This document shows, piece after piece, positions 51,303 to 60,019 of a stretch of 64,000 nucleotides of DNA (position 1 is the stretch's first letter; each line of letters opens with the position of its first letter). The position numbers were made by a program, and so were the translations under genes. The notes below the pieces were generated by a model. That model saw nothing but the letters and a program-made list of their open reading frames with translations. It was not told the origin of the DNA and ran no database searches. Location: the NCBI RefSeq assembly GCF_026241895.1, contig NZ_JAPJIV010000025.1, positions 43,218 through 107,217 on the forward strand. The letters are read 5' to 3'. The stretch is from Pseudomonas sp. RIT-562. Its GTDB lineage: Bacteria > Pseudomonadota > Gammaproteobacteria > Pseudomonadales > Pseudomonadaceae.

Positions 51303-51818
51303 ATGACCAAACAAAACGCCTTTACTCGGGAAGACCTGCTGCGCTGCAGTCGCGGTGAGCTGTTCGGCCCAGGTAACGCGCAACTGCCCGCCCCCAACAT
51401 GCTGATGGTAGATCGCATCACCCACATCAGCGAAGAGGGTGGCAAGTACGGCAAGGGTGAATTGGTCGCCGAGCTGGATATCACTCCGGACCTGTGGTTC
51501 TTCGCCTGTCACTTCGAAGGTGACCCGGTGATGCCAGGCTGCCTGGGCCTTGACGCCATGTGGCAACTGGTCGGCTTCTTCCTTGGCTGGCAAGGCCTTC
51601 CGGGCCGCGGTCGCGCCCTGGGTTCGGGCGAAGTGAAGTTCTTTGGTCAGGTCCTGCCGACCGCGAAGAAAGTTACGTATAACATTCAGATCAAGCGTGT
51701 GCTCAAAGGCAAGCTGAACCTGGCCATCGCCGATGGTTCGGTCAGCGTCGACGGCCGCGAGATCTACACCGCCGAAGGCCTCCGGGTCGGCGTTTTTACC
51801 TCCACTGACAACTTCTAA
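51303..51818 (+). CDS. fabA: 3-hydroxydecanoyl-ACP dehydratase/isomerase FabA
   Basis: This 171-residue hotdog dehydratase makes trans-2-decenoyl-ACP and isomerises it to cis-3, the branch point of anaerobic unsaturated fatty-acid synthesis. The active site H70 is in FACHFEGDPVMPGC and D84 in LGLDAMWQ. GAGGAG lies seven bases before the ATG. It is followed by fabB after 11 bases, the standard Pseudomonas operon. The upstream 248 bases hold a FabR/DesT-like site and no gene. Confidence 0.98.
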   Translation: MTKQNAFTREDLLRCSRGELFGPGNAQLPAPNMLMVDRITHISEEGGKYGKGELVAELDITPDLWFFACHFEGDPVMPGCLGLDAMWQLVGFFLGWQGLPGRGRALGSGEVKFFGQVLPTAKKVTYNIQIKRVLKGKLNLAIADGSVSVDGREIYTAEGLRVGVFTSTDNF

Positions 51819-51829
51819 GGGTTATCCGC

Positions 51830-53050
51830 ATGCGCCGCGTCGTTATCACTGGTCTGGGCATCGTTTCGTGCCTGGGCAATGACAAAGAGACCGTCTCCGC
51901 TAACCTGCGTGCAAGTCGCCCTGGTATCCGGTTCAACCCGGAATATGCCGAAATGGGTCTGCGTAGCCAGGTTTCCGGCTCCATTGACCTTCCTCTCGAA
52001 GAACTGATCGATCGCAAGATCTATCGCTTCGTTGGCCACGCGGCGGCCTACGCCTACCTGGCCATGAAAGACGCCATCGCTGACTCCGGTCTGACCGATG
52101 AGCAGGTCTCCAACCCGCGTACCGGCCTGATCGCCGGTTCCGGTGGCGCCTCCACGCTGAACCAGATGGAAGCGCTGGACATCCTGCGCGAGAAAGGCGT
52201 GAAACGCGTTGGCCCATACCGTGTCACCCGGACCATGAGCAGCACTGTTTCCGCTTGCCTGGCCACGCCGTTCAAGATCAAGGGCCTGAACTACTCCATC
52301 GCTTCTGCCTGCGCCACCAGTGCTCACTGCATCGGTACCGCCATGGAACAGATCCAGATGGGCAAGCAGGACATCGTGTTCGCTGGCGGCGGCGAAGAAG
52401 AACACTGGAGCCAGTCGTTCCTGTTCGACGCCATGGGCGCGCTGTCCAGCCAGTACAACGAAACTCCGGACAAGGCTTCCCGTGCCTACGACGCCAAGCG
52501 TGACGGTTTTGTCATCGCTGGCGGTGGCGGCATGGTCGTGGTTGAAGAGCTGGAACACGCCCTGGCCCGCGGCGCTAAGATCTACGCGGAAATCGTTGGC
52601 TACGGCGCGACTTCCGACGGCTACGACATGGTCGCTCCAAGCGGCGAAGGCGCCATCCGCTGCATGCAGATGGCCATGTCCACCGTTGACGCACCAATCG
52701 ACTACCTGAACACCCACGGCACTTCGACTCCAGTCGGCGACGTCATGGAAATGAAAGGTGTGCGTGAAGTATTCGGCGACAAGGCTCCGGCCATCAGCTC
52801 TACCAAGAGCTTGTCGGGTCACTCCCTGGGCGCCGCCGGCGTTCACGAAGCGATCTACTGCATGCTGATGATGGAAGGCAACTTCATGGCGGGCTCCGCC
52901 AACATCGACGAACTGGATCCGGAAGTGGCAGACATGCCAATCCTGACCAAGACTCGCGAAGACGCCACCATCAATACCGTGATGAGCAACAGCTTCGGTT
53001 TCGGTGGCACCAATGCCACGCTGGTACTGAAGCGCTGGTCGGGCAAGTAA
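51830..53050 (+). CDS. fabB: 3-oxoacyl-ACP synthase I FabB
   Basis: This 406-residue ketosynthase elongates the cis-3-decenoyl-ACP made by FabA. The catalytic triad is visible as C161 (ASACATSAH), H296 (NTHGTSTPVGD) and H331 (LSGHSLGAAG). The ATG at 51830 is 11 bases after fabA. A strong terminator follows, so fabA-fabB form a two-gene operon. Confidence 0.98.
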   Translation: MRRVVITGLGIVSCLGNDKETVSANLRASRPGIRFNPEYAEMGLRSQVSGSIDLPLEELIDRKIYRFVGHAAAYAYLAMKDAIADSGLTDEQVSNPRTGLIAGSGGASTLNQMEALDILREKGVKRVGPYRVTRTMSSTVSACLATPFKIKGLNYSIASACATSAHCIGTAMEQIQMGKQDIVFAGGGEEEHWSQSFLFDAMGALSSQYNETPDKASRAYDAKRDGFVIAGGGGMVVVEELEHALARGAKIYAEIVGYGATSDGYDMVAPSGEGAIRCMQMAMSTVDAPIDYLNTHGTSTPVGDVMEMKGVREVFGDKAPAISSTKSLSGHSLGAAGVHEAIYCMLMMEGNFMAGSANIDELDPEVADMPILTKTREDATINTVMSNSFGFGGTNATLVLKRWSGK

Positions 53051-53077
53051 TACGCCCCACCTCTGCTGCGCCACAAT

Positions 53078-53111
53078 AAAAACGCCCCGACTGGTTCGGG
53101 GCGTTTTTTTT
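53078..53111 (+). terminator. Terminator of fabAB
   Basis: AAAACGCCCCGA and TTCGGGGCGTTTT pair closely around CTGG and end in eight Ts. Confidence 0.95.
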
Positions 53112-53294
53112 GGTTTGAGCGCCAACTTTGCGGTGTAGGAAATGGGTTCCAACATGAAGCTTTTGTCATGAAACCTAACTCCCTGCGACCGAATGTCGCG
53201 GATTTAAAGGGCTGCAGAACTGTTCCGATTTTCACAATAAACCGTTCGTAAATCTGCCTATTTACTTAGCCTGCTATCCAAACTTATAACGGAG

Positions 53295-53318
53295 ACCTGC
53301 ACATGCCTTGGTGCAGGT
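53295..53318 (+). promoter_or_regulatory. Leader hairpin before the 65-residue gene
   Basis: ACCTGCAC (53295-53302) and GTGCAGGT (53311-53318) form a perfect 8-bp stem with an 8-base loop, 21 bases before the ATG. It lacks a T run, so it is more likely a stability or translation-control element than a terminator. Confidence 0.5.
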
Positions 53319-53339
53319 AACTGAAATTGGAGCAAGCAG

Positions 53340-53537
53340 ATGACTGTGAAAGTAACTGAACGCGACGATTCACACATGTCCCATGAAGGTGTAGCCGCCG
53401 GCATTCGTATCTGGGACGTACACCAGCAGGACCTGTTGGTTGGCATGTTCCATTGCGAATCCGACGCCCAGAGCTACAAGGCCGAACTGGAAAAGCTGGA
53501 ACAGAACGCGCAAACCTCGATAGCTGAGCCGGCGTAA
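53340..53537 (+). CDS. Small protein of unknown function (65 residues)
   Basis: This is a soluble 65-residue protein with a polar N-terminus, a central part IRIWDVHQQDLLVGMFH that looks like a beta hairpin, and a C-terminal helix (DAQSYKAELEKLEQN). No known motif was recognised. GGAG lies eight bases before the ATG, and the 289-base upstream region holds only the fabAB terminator, an AT-rich stretch and a small hairpin. It stands alone between fabB and a convergent nitrilase-like gene. Confidence 0.7.
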   Translation: MTVKVTERDDSHMSHEGVAAGIRIWDVHQQDLLVGMFHCESDAQSYKAELEKLEQNAQTSIAEPA

Positions 53538-53593
53538 TCGCGAATGCCTGCCCAGCCACGAACTGCGGCAGGCAGCCTCATCGAAACAGACAG

Positions 53594-54544
53594 TCAGTCG
53601 AGTTCGATTAAAGCCAGATGCAAGGTGTCCTCGATGATCATGGAAGGCAACACCTGGGTAATCGAGCCGGCCTCTACTCGCGCGAATTCGCAGCGGCCCT
53701 TCCCCATTCCGTCGTTTCTAACGGCGACCTGCACGCTTGATGGATAACTCTTACCTTTACGGAAGGCCATTCCGCAGGCGATCAGGAAATCGATATTCGA
53801 ACCGATCGCGCGCAGCTCTTGGTCACGCTCCCCTTCCTGCAGAACAGCATAATCGAGACACAGATTGAGGCTGAACGTGCAGCCCGGAATCAGGGAATTG
53901 GAAAAAGCCGGATTATAACTGGCTGCCAGATTTTGCTCTGCGACCACCGAGCTGAGATCCTTGACCTTGATAATCATGTCTTCGGAGATCTGAAAATACC
54001 AATAACCGGCTTCACTGTTAATACATGGACCAAAATCAATACTAGACACATGACGTTTGGGCCACATTGACAACTCTGGAAGACCCTCTTTGCGGAAGTT
54101 GAAGTTGTTTACCGAAAGTAGATAATTGATCACATCAAAGTGTCCGTCCTGCCCTTCACCTACCTTGACCAAGGTGGCGCAAGTTCCGGCCAGCAGTATT
54201 ATTTTTCCGTGACTCTCGACTCGTGCCCAACTCATCAAGCGCTCCATGGATTCTGGCATTCTGTCCATGCAGGCCCAGCCGAGTTCCAAAAGCTCCTGCT
54301 CACTGCGCACGCTATTCCAAGGTACATTCCAGAAGAACTCAGGCAAGGTGAAGAACAGGCAACTGCTTTGCCCAAAATGCTGCTGCGCGGCCTGAACGGC
54401 TGTTTCAAGCCTGTCGCTGACGAACTGGACCCGCCGATCAAGCTCCTGGCTGGCATAGGCAGTCATGGACTGCCCCGGCTTGCGAGGCCAGGAAAACTCG
54501 GAATGGAAAGTGGGTTGTTGCAGAGAAGCGATAGTCACAAACAT
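53594..54544 (-). CDS. Divergent nitrilase-fold (carbon-nitrogen hydrolase) protein
   Basis: This 316-residue protein was recognised only by fold motifs. The nitrilase superfamily triad can be placed in the right order: E69 in FFTLPEFFW, K163 in MWPKRHVSS, C229 in LNLCLDYA. The strands between (KIILLAGT, DVINYLLSV) and after the Cys (GSNIDFLIACGMAF) fit the family. So an amide or nitrile hydrolase is likely, substrate unknown; spacing from E to K is longer than usual. Codon use is less GC-rich than the neighbours, suggesting transfer. Its Shine-Dalgarno (GAGG) lies in one arm of a hairpin next to the ATG. No neighbour hints at a pathway. Confidence 0.65.
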   Translation of the reverse strand: MFVTIASLQQPTFHSEFSWPRKPGQSMTAYASQELDRRVQFVSDRLETAVQAAQQHFGQSSCLFFTLPEFFWNVPWNSVRSEQELLELGWACMDRMPESMERLMSWARVESHGKIILLAGTCATLVKVGEGQDGHFDVINYLLSVNNFNFRKEGLPELSMWPKRHVSSIDFGPCINSEAGYWYFQISEDMIIKVKDLSSVVAEQNLAASYNPAFSNSLIPGCTFSLNLCLDYAVLQEGERDQELRAIGSNIDFLIACGMAFRKGKSYPSSVQVAVRNDGMGKGRCEFARVEAGSITQVLPSMIIEDTLHLALIELD

Positions 54545-54578
54545 GAAGAACCTCGATTAATTAAATTAATGGTTCTTC
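54545..54578 (-). promoter_or_regulatory. Leader hairpin covering the SD of the nitrilase-like gene
   Basis: On the minus strand GAAGAACC (54578-54571) pairs with GGTTCTTC (54552-54545), which ends right before the ATG at 54544. The SD GAGG (54554-54551) partly lies in the right arm. The loop is AT-rich (ATTAATTTAATTAATCGA), so the stem is weak and could open with heat or a factor. Confidence 0.5.
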
Positions 54579-54668
54579 ACTCCGACGAAATATCAGACAC
54601 TTCAATTATTCAAACTTCAAAATGCAAACACGCCAAACTTAATTGAAATACTTATTACGCACAAAAGA

Positions 54669-54717
54669 AGAAGAGCCCGAGAAAGCGTACTTACACACTC
54701 GCCCGGGCTCAACTAGA
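54669..54717 (-). terminator. Terminator of the DUF2058 gene
   Basis: On the minus strand GAGCCCG (54710-54704) and CGGGCTC (54679-54673) form the stem with a 24-base loop, followed by a T-rich run (TTCTTCTTTTG). It separates the DUF2058 gene from the nitrilase-like gene. Confidence 0.65.
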
Positions 54718-54772
54718 TTTTTCATTGGAAGTAATTGCGCATGTGTAGCGCCAGGTACTTCAACTTATTCAA

Positions 54773-55315
54773 TTACCACATCAGATCATCAGGAATCTGA
54801 TAGGCCGCGTACGGATCGTCCTCAGCCGCCGCTTCTTCAGTCTGCACGTTTAGCTGCACGATGCGCTGTGGATCGCGCTCCTGGATCTTCAGGGCCGCTT
54901 CACGGGGGATCACTTCATAGCCACCGGCATGGTGCACGATCGCTAAAGAGCCATTGCTGAGCTTGTTGCGCATCAAGGTGTTGACGCTAAGCCGCTTGAC
55001 CTTCTTGTCATCGACAAAGTTGTAGTAGTCCTCAGTCGTCAACTTCGGCAGTCGCGAAGCTTCGATCAATTGCTTGACCTGGGCCGCACGCGCCTTGGCT
55101 TCGGCTTTTTCCTGCTGCAGGCGGTTCAACTCCTGGTCGCGCTTGACCTTCTCAGCCTTGGCTTCCTGAGCCGCCCTCTGCTGCGAGTCATCCAGTTCGA
55201 TCTGGCCTTTATGGGCCAGGCGTTGCTGCTTCTGCTTTTCTTTGCCGACCTGTTTGGCCTGCTTCTGGTTGACCAGCCCTGCTTTGAGCAACTGGTCGCG
55301 AAGGGAAATGCTCAT
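54773..55315 (-). CDS. DUF2058 family protein (YaiL-like)
   Basis: This 180-residue protein has a highly charged, Lys/Gln/Glu-rich helical N-terminal half (about 14-83), then a conserved domain starting PKLTTEDYYNFVDDKKVKRLSV. It fits the DUF2058 type, called nucleoprotein/polynucleotide-associated enzyme in databases, without clear activity. The ATG at 55315 gives the family start MSISLRDQLLKAGLV. It lies 28 bases below mazG on the same strand. Confidence 0.9.
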   Translation of the reverse strand: MSISLRDQLLKAGLVNQKQAKQVGKEKQKQQRLAHKGQIELDDSQQRAAQEAKAEKVKRDQELNRLQQEKAEAKARAAQVKQLIEASRLPKLTTEDYYNFVDDKKVKRLSVNTLMRNKLSNGSLAIVHHAGGYEVIPREAALKIQERDPQRIVQLNVQTEEAAAEDDPYAAYQIPDDLMW

Positions 55316-55343
55316 GGTGCTTAATACTCACTTAGGCAACTGC

Positions 55344-56177
55344 TCAACCGCAGCTGGGCATATTCTTTTCCTGGCGTTTGGCTTCGCCCCACAAGGCGTC
55401 CAACTCTTCGAGGGTGCAATCTTCCATGGGACGGTAGGTGTCGCGCAATGCCTGTTCGATAAATCGGAAGCGTCGCTCGAACTTGCCGTTGGCGCCGCGC
55501 AGCGCGGTTTCCGGATCAACCTTGAGATGACGCGCCAGATTGACCACGGAAAACAGCAGGTCGCCGACCTCGTCGGCCACCGCAACAGCATCGTTGTCAG
55601 CCATGGCCTGGAGCACTTCATCAAGTTCTTCGCGAACCTTGTCCAGCACCGGCAATGCGTCGGGCCAATCAAAACCGACTTGCGCTGCGCGTTTCTGCAA
55701 TTTGGCCGAACGGGACAACGCCGGCAAAGCGGTGGGCACGTCATCGAGCAATGACAGCTGCAGCGGCGCCGAGGACTTCTCGGCTCGCTCTTCGGCCTTG
55801 ATCTCTTCCCAGCGCTGCTTGACCTGTTCCTCGCTCAAGCGCGGGACATCCAACGGCGCGTACAGATCGCCAGTGGGAAACACGTGGGGATGACGGCGAA
55901 TCAGCTTGCGGGTGATGCTGTCGATGACGCCGGCAAATTCAAAGCGCCCTTCTTCCCGCGCCAGCTGGCTGTAGTAAACCACCTGGAACAATAAATCCCC
56001 CAGCTCACCCTGCAAGTGATCGAAATCACCCTGCTCAATGGCGTCGGCCACTTCGTAGGCCTCTTCCAACGTGTGCGCAACGATGCTGGCGTAGGTTTGC
56101 TTGATATCCCACGGGCAACCAAACTGCGGGTCGCGCAGGCGGTTCATCAGGTGCAGCAGATCTTCAAGCTTATACAT
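55344..56177 (-). CDS. mazG: Nucleoside triphosphate pyrophosphohydrolase MazG
   Basis: This 277-residue enzyme hydrolyses NTPs to NMP and pyrophosphate. Two MazG domains are seen: EEAYEVADAIEQGDFDHLQGELGDLLFQ in the first third and REELDEVLQAMADNDAVAVADEVGDLLFS in the second; both keep the acidic metal ligands. Related to ppGpp control: E. coli MazG lowers ppGpp under starvation and lies by relA as here. A REP pair separates it from relA. Confidence 0.95.
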   Translation of the reverse strand: MYKLEDLLHLMNRLRDPQFGCPWDIKQTYASIVAHTLEEAYEVADAIEQGDFDHLQGELGDLLFQVVYYSQLAREEGRFEFAGVIDSITRKLIRRHPHVFPTGDLYAPLDVPRLSEEQVKQRWEEIKAEERAEKSSAPLQLSLLDDVPTALPALSRSAKLQKRAAQVGFDWPDALPVLDKVREELDEVLQAMADNDAVAVADEVGDLLFSVVNLARHLKVDPETALRGANGKFERRFRFIEQALRDTYRPMEDCTLEELDALWGEAKRQEKNMPSCG

Positions 56178-56197
56178 TACTCATCTCACTCAACGAA

Positions 56198-56267
56198 CCT
56201 GTGGGAGCAAAGCTTGCTCGCGATGGCGGAGTAAACCGTCATCGCGAGCAAGCTTTGCTCCCACAGG
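56198..56267. repeat. REP-type inverted repeat pair between relA and mazG
   Basis: Perfect 28-base arms at 56198-56225 and 56240-56267 (core GTGGGAGCAAAGCTTGCTCG) with a 14-base loop lie between relA and mazG on the same strand. It may reduce read-through or protect the relA message end. Confidence 0.92.
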
Positions 56268-56300
56268 GTTTGCTCCCCAGGTATCAGCACAACGCCAGCA

Positions 56301-58544
56301 TCAAGGCGTACGGTTACGCCGTGTTTCGATGATGTTCGGCAACTGGGAAATCCGCCCCAGCAACCGACCCAGTGCATCCAGCCCCGGAATCTCGATGGTC
56401 AGGGACATCAGCGCAGTGTTGTCCTCCTTGTTCGAGCGGGTGTTGACCGCCAGCACGTTGATCCGCTCGTTGAGCAGCACCTGGGACACATCACGCAGCA
56501 AACCGGAACGGTCGTAGGCGCGGATGATGATATCCACCGGATACGTGAGCACCGGCACCGGGCCCCAGCTGACTTGGATGATACGCTCCGGCTCGCGCCC
56601 GCTCAGCTGCAGCACTGAGGCACAATCCTGGCGGTGAATGCTGACACCGCGGCCCTGGGTGATGTAACCGACGATGGCATCGCCCGGCAACGGCTGGCAG
56701 CAGCCGGCCATCTGAGTCATGAGGTTGCCGACACCCTGGATCTGGATATCGCCGCGCTTGCCCGGCTTGTAGCCGGTGGCCTTGCGTGGAATCAGCTCCA
56801 GCTGCTCGTTGCCGCGCTCCGGCTCGACCAGTTGCTGGGCCAGGTTGACCAACTGCGCCAGGCGCAGGTCGCCAGCACCCAGGGCGGCGTACATGTCCTC
56901 GGCAGTCTTCATGTTGGCCTTGTCGGCCAGCTTGTCGAAATCCACCGCCGGCAGACCGAGGCGATTAAGTTCACGCTCGAGCAAGGTTTTGCCGGCCGCG
57001 ACGTTCTGGTCGCGTGCCTGCAATTTGAACCAGTGGACGATCTTCGCCCGCGCCCGCGAGGTGGTCACGTAACCCAGGTTCGGGTTCAGCCAGTCGCGGC
57101 TCGGCGTGCCGTGCTTGCTGGTGATGATCTCGACCTGTTCACCCGTCTGCAGGCTGTAGTTGAGCGGTACGATGCGCCCGTTGATCTTGGCACCACGGCA
57201 GTTGTGGCCGATCTCGGTGTGCACGCGATAAGCAAAGTCCAGCGGCGTCGCGCCTTTGGGCAAGTCGATGGCGTGACCGTCGGGGGTAAAGATGTAGACC
57301 CGATCCGGTTCGATATCGACGCGCAGCTGTTCCGCGAGCCCGCCAATGTCACCGAGTTCTTCATGCCACTCGAGCACCTGCCGCAGCCAGGAGATTTTCT
57401 CTTCGTAGTGGTTTGAGCCGGACTTGACGTCGGTGCCCTTGTAGCGCCAGTGGGCGCAAACCCCCAGCTCGGCTTCCTCGTGCATCGAGTGAGTGCGAAT
57501 CTGCACTTCCAGCACCTTGCCCTCGGGGCCTATCACTGCGGTGTGCAGCGAGCGGTAGCCGTTTTCCTTGGGGTTGGCGATGTAGTCGTCGAACTCTTTC
57601 GGGATGTGCCGCCACAGAGTGTGCACGATGCCCAGCGCGGTGTAGCAGTCGCGCATTTCCGGCACCAGCACTCGAACCGCACGCACGTCGTAGATCTGGC
57701 TGAACTCCAGGCCTTTGCGCTGCATTTTGCGCCAGATCGAATAGATGTGTTTGGCCCGGCCGCTGATGTCGGCATCGACGCCCGTCGCCTGCAGTTCGAC
57801 CTTGAGCTGGCTCATCACGTCGGCGATGAACCGCTCGCGATCCAGCCGCCGCTCGTGCAGCAACTTGGCGATCTGCTTGTACTGATCCGGCTCCAGGTAA
57901 CGGAAGGACAAGTCCTCCAGCTCCCACTTGATATGGCCGATGCCCAGGCGGTGAGCCAGCGGCGCATAGATGTCGAACACCTCGCGGGCGACCCGGTTGC
58001 GCTTTTCGTCGTCTGCGGTTTTTACCGCACGGATCGCGCAGGTGCGCTCGGCGAGCTTGATCAGCGCCACTCGGACGTCATCGACCATCGCCACGAGCAT
58101 CTTGCGCAGGTTTTCCACCTGGCCCTGCGTGCCCAGCACCAGGGATTGACGGGGGCTCAGGCTGGCGCTGATCGCGGCCATGCGCAGCACGCCGTCGATC
58201 AGCTTGGCGACCACCGGCCCGAAGCGCTGGCTGACCGCCGGCAGTTCGATCTGGCCTTCGCGCACGCCGCGGTACAGAACCGCCGCCACCAGCGAATCCT
58301 GATCGAGCTTGAGGTCGGCGAGGATCTCGGCGATCTCAAGGCCGGTGCGAAAACTCGAGGTGCCTTCGGACCACAGGTTCTTCGCCGCATTGGCCTGTTG
58401 CTCAGACGTGCGGGCGAACTCGCACGCTTCCTTCAAGGCTTCGCGATCCAGTGCCAGATCGACACTGACCGCGTGATCGAGCCAAGCCTCGAGATTGATA
58501 CTGCCGTCGGTGTTGATCGGCTGGTGTGCTCTCACCTGTACCAT
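56301..58544 (-). CDS. relA: (p)ppGpp synthetase RelA
   Basis: This 747-residue ribosome-bound enzyme makes (p)ppGpp during amino-acid starvation. The HD hydrolase motif of SpoT is replaced (VAAVLYRGVREGQIE, near residues 85-100), so it is a synthetase only. The synthetase domain is near 245-385 (YDVRAVRVLVPEMRDCYTALG, PKENGYRSLHTAV), TGS at about 413-470 and an ACT domain from about 665. The start MVQVRAHQPINTDG at 58544 has GGAAGG upstream. It is followed by mazG over a REP pair; the rlmD gene lies 74 bases upstream on the same strand. Confidence 0.97.
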   Translation of the reverse strand: MVQVRAHQPINTDGSINLEAWLDHAVSVDLALDREALKEACEFARTSEQQANAAKNLWSEGTSSFRTGLEIAEILADLKLDQDSLVAAVLYRGVREGQIELPAVSQRFGPVVAKLIDGVLRMAAISASLSPRQSLVLGTQGQVENLRKMLVAMVDDVRVALIKLAERTCAIRAVKTADDEKRNRVAREVFDIYAPLAHRLGIGHIKWELEDLSFRYLEPDQYKQIAKLLHERRLDRERFIADVMSQLKVELQATGVDADISGRAKHIYSIWRKMQRKGLEFSQIYDVRAVRVLVPEMRDCYTALGIVHTLWRHIPKEFDDYIANPKENGYRSLHTAVIGPEGKVLEVQIRTHSMHEEAELGVCAHWRYKGTDVKSGSNHYEEKISWLRQVLEWHEELGDIGGLAEQLRVDIEPDRVYIFTPDGHAIDLPKGATPLDFAYRVHTEIGHNCRGAKINGRIVPLNYSLQTGEQVEIITSKHGTPSRDWLNPNLGYVTTSRARAKIVHWFKLQARDQNVAAGKTLLERELNRLGLPAVDFDKLADKANMKTAEDMYAALGAGDLRLAQLVNLAQQLVEPERGNEQLELIPRKATGYKPGKRGDIQIQGVGNLMTQMAGCCQPLPGDAIVGYITQGRGVSIHRQDCASVLQLSGREPERIIQVSWGPVPVLTYPVDIIIRAYDRSGLLRDVSQVLLNERINVLAVNTRSNKEDNTALMSLTIEIPGLDALGRLLGRISQLPNIIETRRNRTP

Positions 58545-58618
58545 CTTGCTTACCTTCCCTACGACGCAGATTCAATGCGTCAAATCGCTGACCTTTATTG
58601 CCGGATGCGCTCGCGGGG

Positions 58619-60019
58619 CTAATTCGAGCGCTTTACGGGCGGGTCAGTCGGACCAGACGAGCCGTCCTGGCTCGCTTCAAATAACGCCATGGCCTCGACA
58701 TGTGCCGTCTGAGGAAACATATCGAGAATCCCGGCACGTTTTAACCGGTAGCCCTGCTTGATCAATTCGACCGTGTCGCGCGCCAGCGTTGCCGGGTTGC
58801 ACGACACATACACCAAGCGCTCGGCGCCCAGCGCCTTGAGCTTGCGCACGACCTCGTAGGCACCGTCACGCGGTGGGTCCAAGAGTACCGCACAAAAGCC
58901 TTCGACTGCCCACTTGGCATCAGTCAAAGGCTGGGATAAATCGGCCTGAAAAAACTGAGTGTTATGCAGATTGTTGCAAGCTGCGTTGGCGGCTGCACGC
59001 TCGACCATGGCCTGCACACCTTCCACCGCCACCACTTCGCGTACGACCTTGGCCAATGGCAGGGCAAAGTTGCCCAGGCCGCAGAACAGATCAAGTACCC
59101 GATCATCCGGCTGCGGTTTCAGCCAATCCAGCGCCTGGGCGACCATGGCTTCATTGACCCCGGCATTCACCTGGACAAAATCGCCTGGGCGGTAGGCCAG
59201 TTCCAGGTCCCAGCGCTCCAGGCGATAACCTAGCGATTGCTCCGCGTTGACCGGGTGCGGTTCGCCCTCCCCCTGCAGCCACAACTGGGCGCCATGGAAA
59301 GCGCAGAATTCTTCGAGGATGGACATATCAGCTTCGGACAACGGCGCCATGTGCCGCAGCAGGACCGCCAGCGAAGACCCACTGAACAGTTCCACATGTC
59401 CCAGCGCCTGAGGTTTGCTCAAGCGCCGGAGCATTTCCGGCAAACGCGTCATGATCGGTTGCAAGGGCTGTACCAGCACCGGGCACTCGCTGATTGCGAC
59501 GATGTCCTGGCTGCCGGCAGCACGGAAACCGACTTCGAGTTTCTTCGCTTTCATGTCCCAACGCACCGCCACTCGGGCGCGACGGCGGTAACCGAACTCC
59601 GGACCGCTCAACGGCGCTGCCCACTCCTGAGGTTCGACACCGGCGACCTTGGATAATTGCTCGGCGAGCATGCGTTGTTTCAGCGCAAGTTGTTCATCGT
59701 GAGGCAGGTGTTGCACGCTGCAGCCACCACATCGGCCGAAGTGCGGGCATGGCGCCGGACGACGCAGTTCACTGGCCTGGAAGACCCGTTCGGTACGTGC
59801 CTCCACTACTTTGCCGTGGGTGCCCAATACCCGTGCTTCAATTTCCTCTCCCGCCAGCGCGCCCAGGACAAACCAGGTGCGACCTTCGAAAAACGCAATG
59901 CCACGGCCGTCGTTAGCCAGGCGCTCGATGGTCAGGCGCTGTTTCTTGCCGGTCGGGATCTGTGGTGCCTTGCTGCCGCCTGTTGGCTGGAAGCGCAGGC
60001 CTCTCTCGTGCTTGGCCAT
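58619..60019 (-). CDS. rlmD: 23S rRNA (uracil-1939-C5)-methyltransferase RlmD
   Basis: This 466-residue SAM-dependent methyltransferase has an N-terminal TRAM domain (about 25-82), an Fe-S site with C91, C97 and C100 (CPHFGRCGGC) and a fourth Cys near 179, the SAM motif VLDLFCGLGNFALPLA and the nucleophile C407 in YVSCNPATLARD. Its ATG shares a base with the cysM stop (TGATG). Order cysM-rlmD-relA-mazG is the same in P. aeruginosa as recalled. Confidence 0.96.
   Translation of the reverse strand: MAKHERGLRFQPTGGSKAPQIPTGKKQRLTIERLANDGRGIAFFEGRTWFVLGALAGEEIEARVLGTHGKVVEARTERVFQASELRRPAPCPHFGRCGGCSVQHLPHDEQLALKQRMLAEQLSKVAGVEPQEWAAPLSGPEFGYRRRARVAVRWDMKAKKLEVGFRAAGSQDIVAISECPVLVQPLQPIMTRLPEMLRRLSKPQALGHVELFSGSSLAVLLRHMAPLSEADMSILEEFCAFHGAQLWLQGEGEPHPVNAEQSLGYRLERWDLELAYRPGDFVQVNAGVNEAMVAQALDWLKPQPDDRVLDLFCGLGNFALPLAKVVREVVAVEGVQAMVERAAANAACNNLHNTQFFQADLSQPLTDAKWAVEGFCAVLLDPPRDGAYEVVRKLKALGAERLVYVSCNPATLARDTVELIKQGYRLKRAGILDMFPQTAHVEAMALFEASQDGSSGPTDPPVKRSN

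Noticed and set aside
52054..53235. Minus-strand open frames across fabB
   Set aside because: They are shadows of a highly biased gene, without SD, start context or protein similarity.
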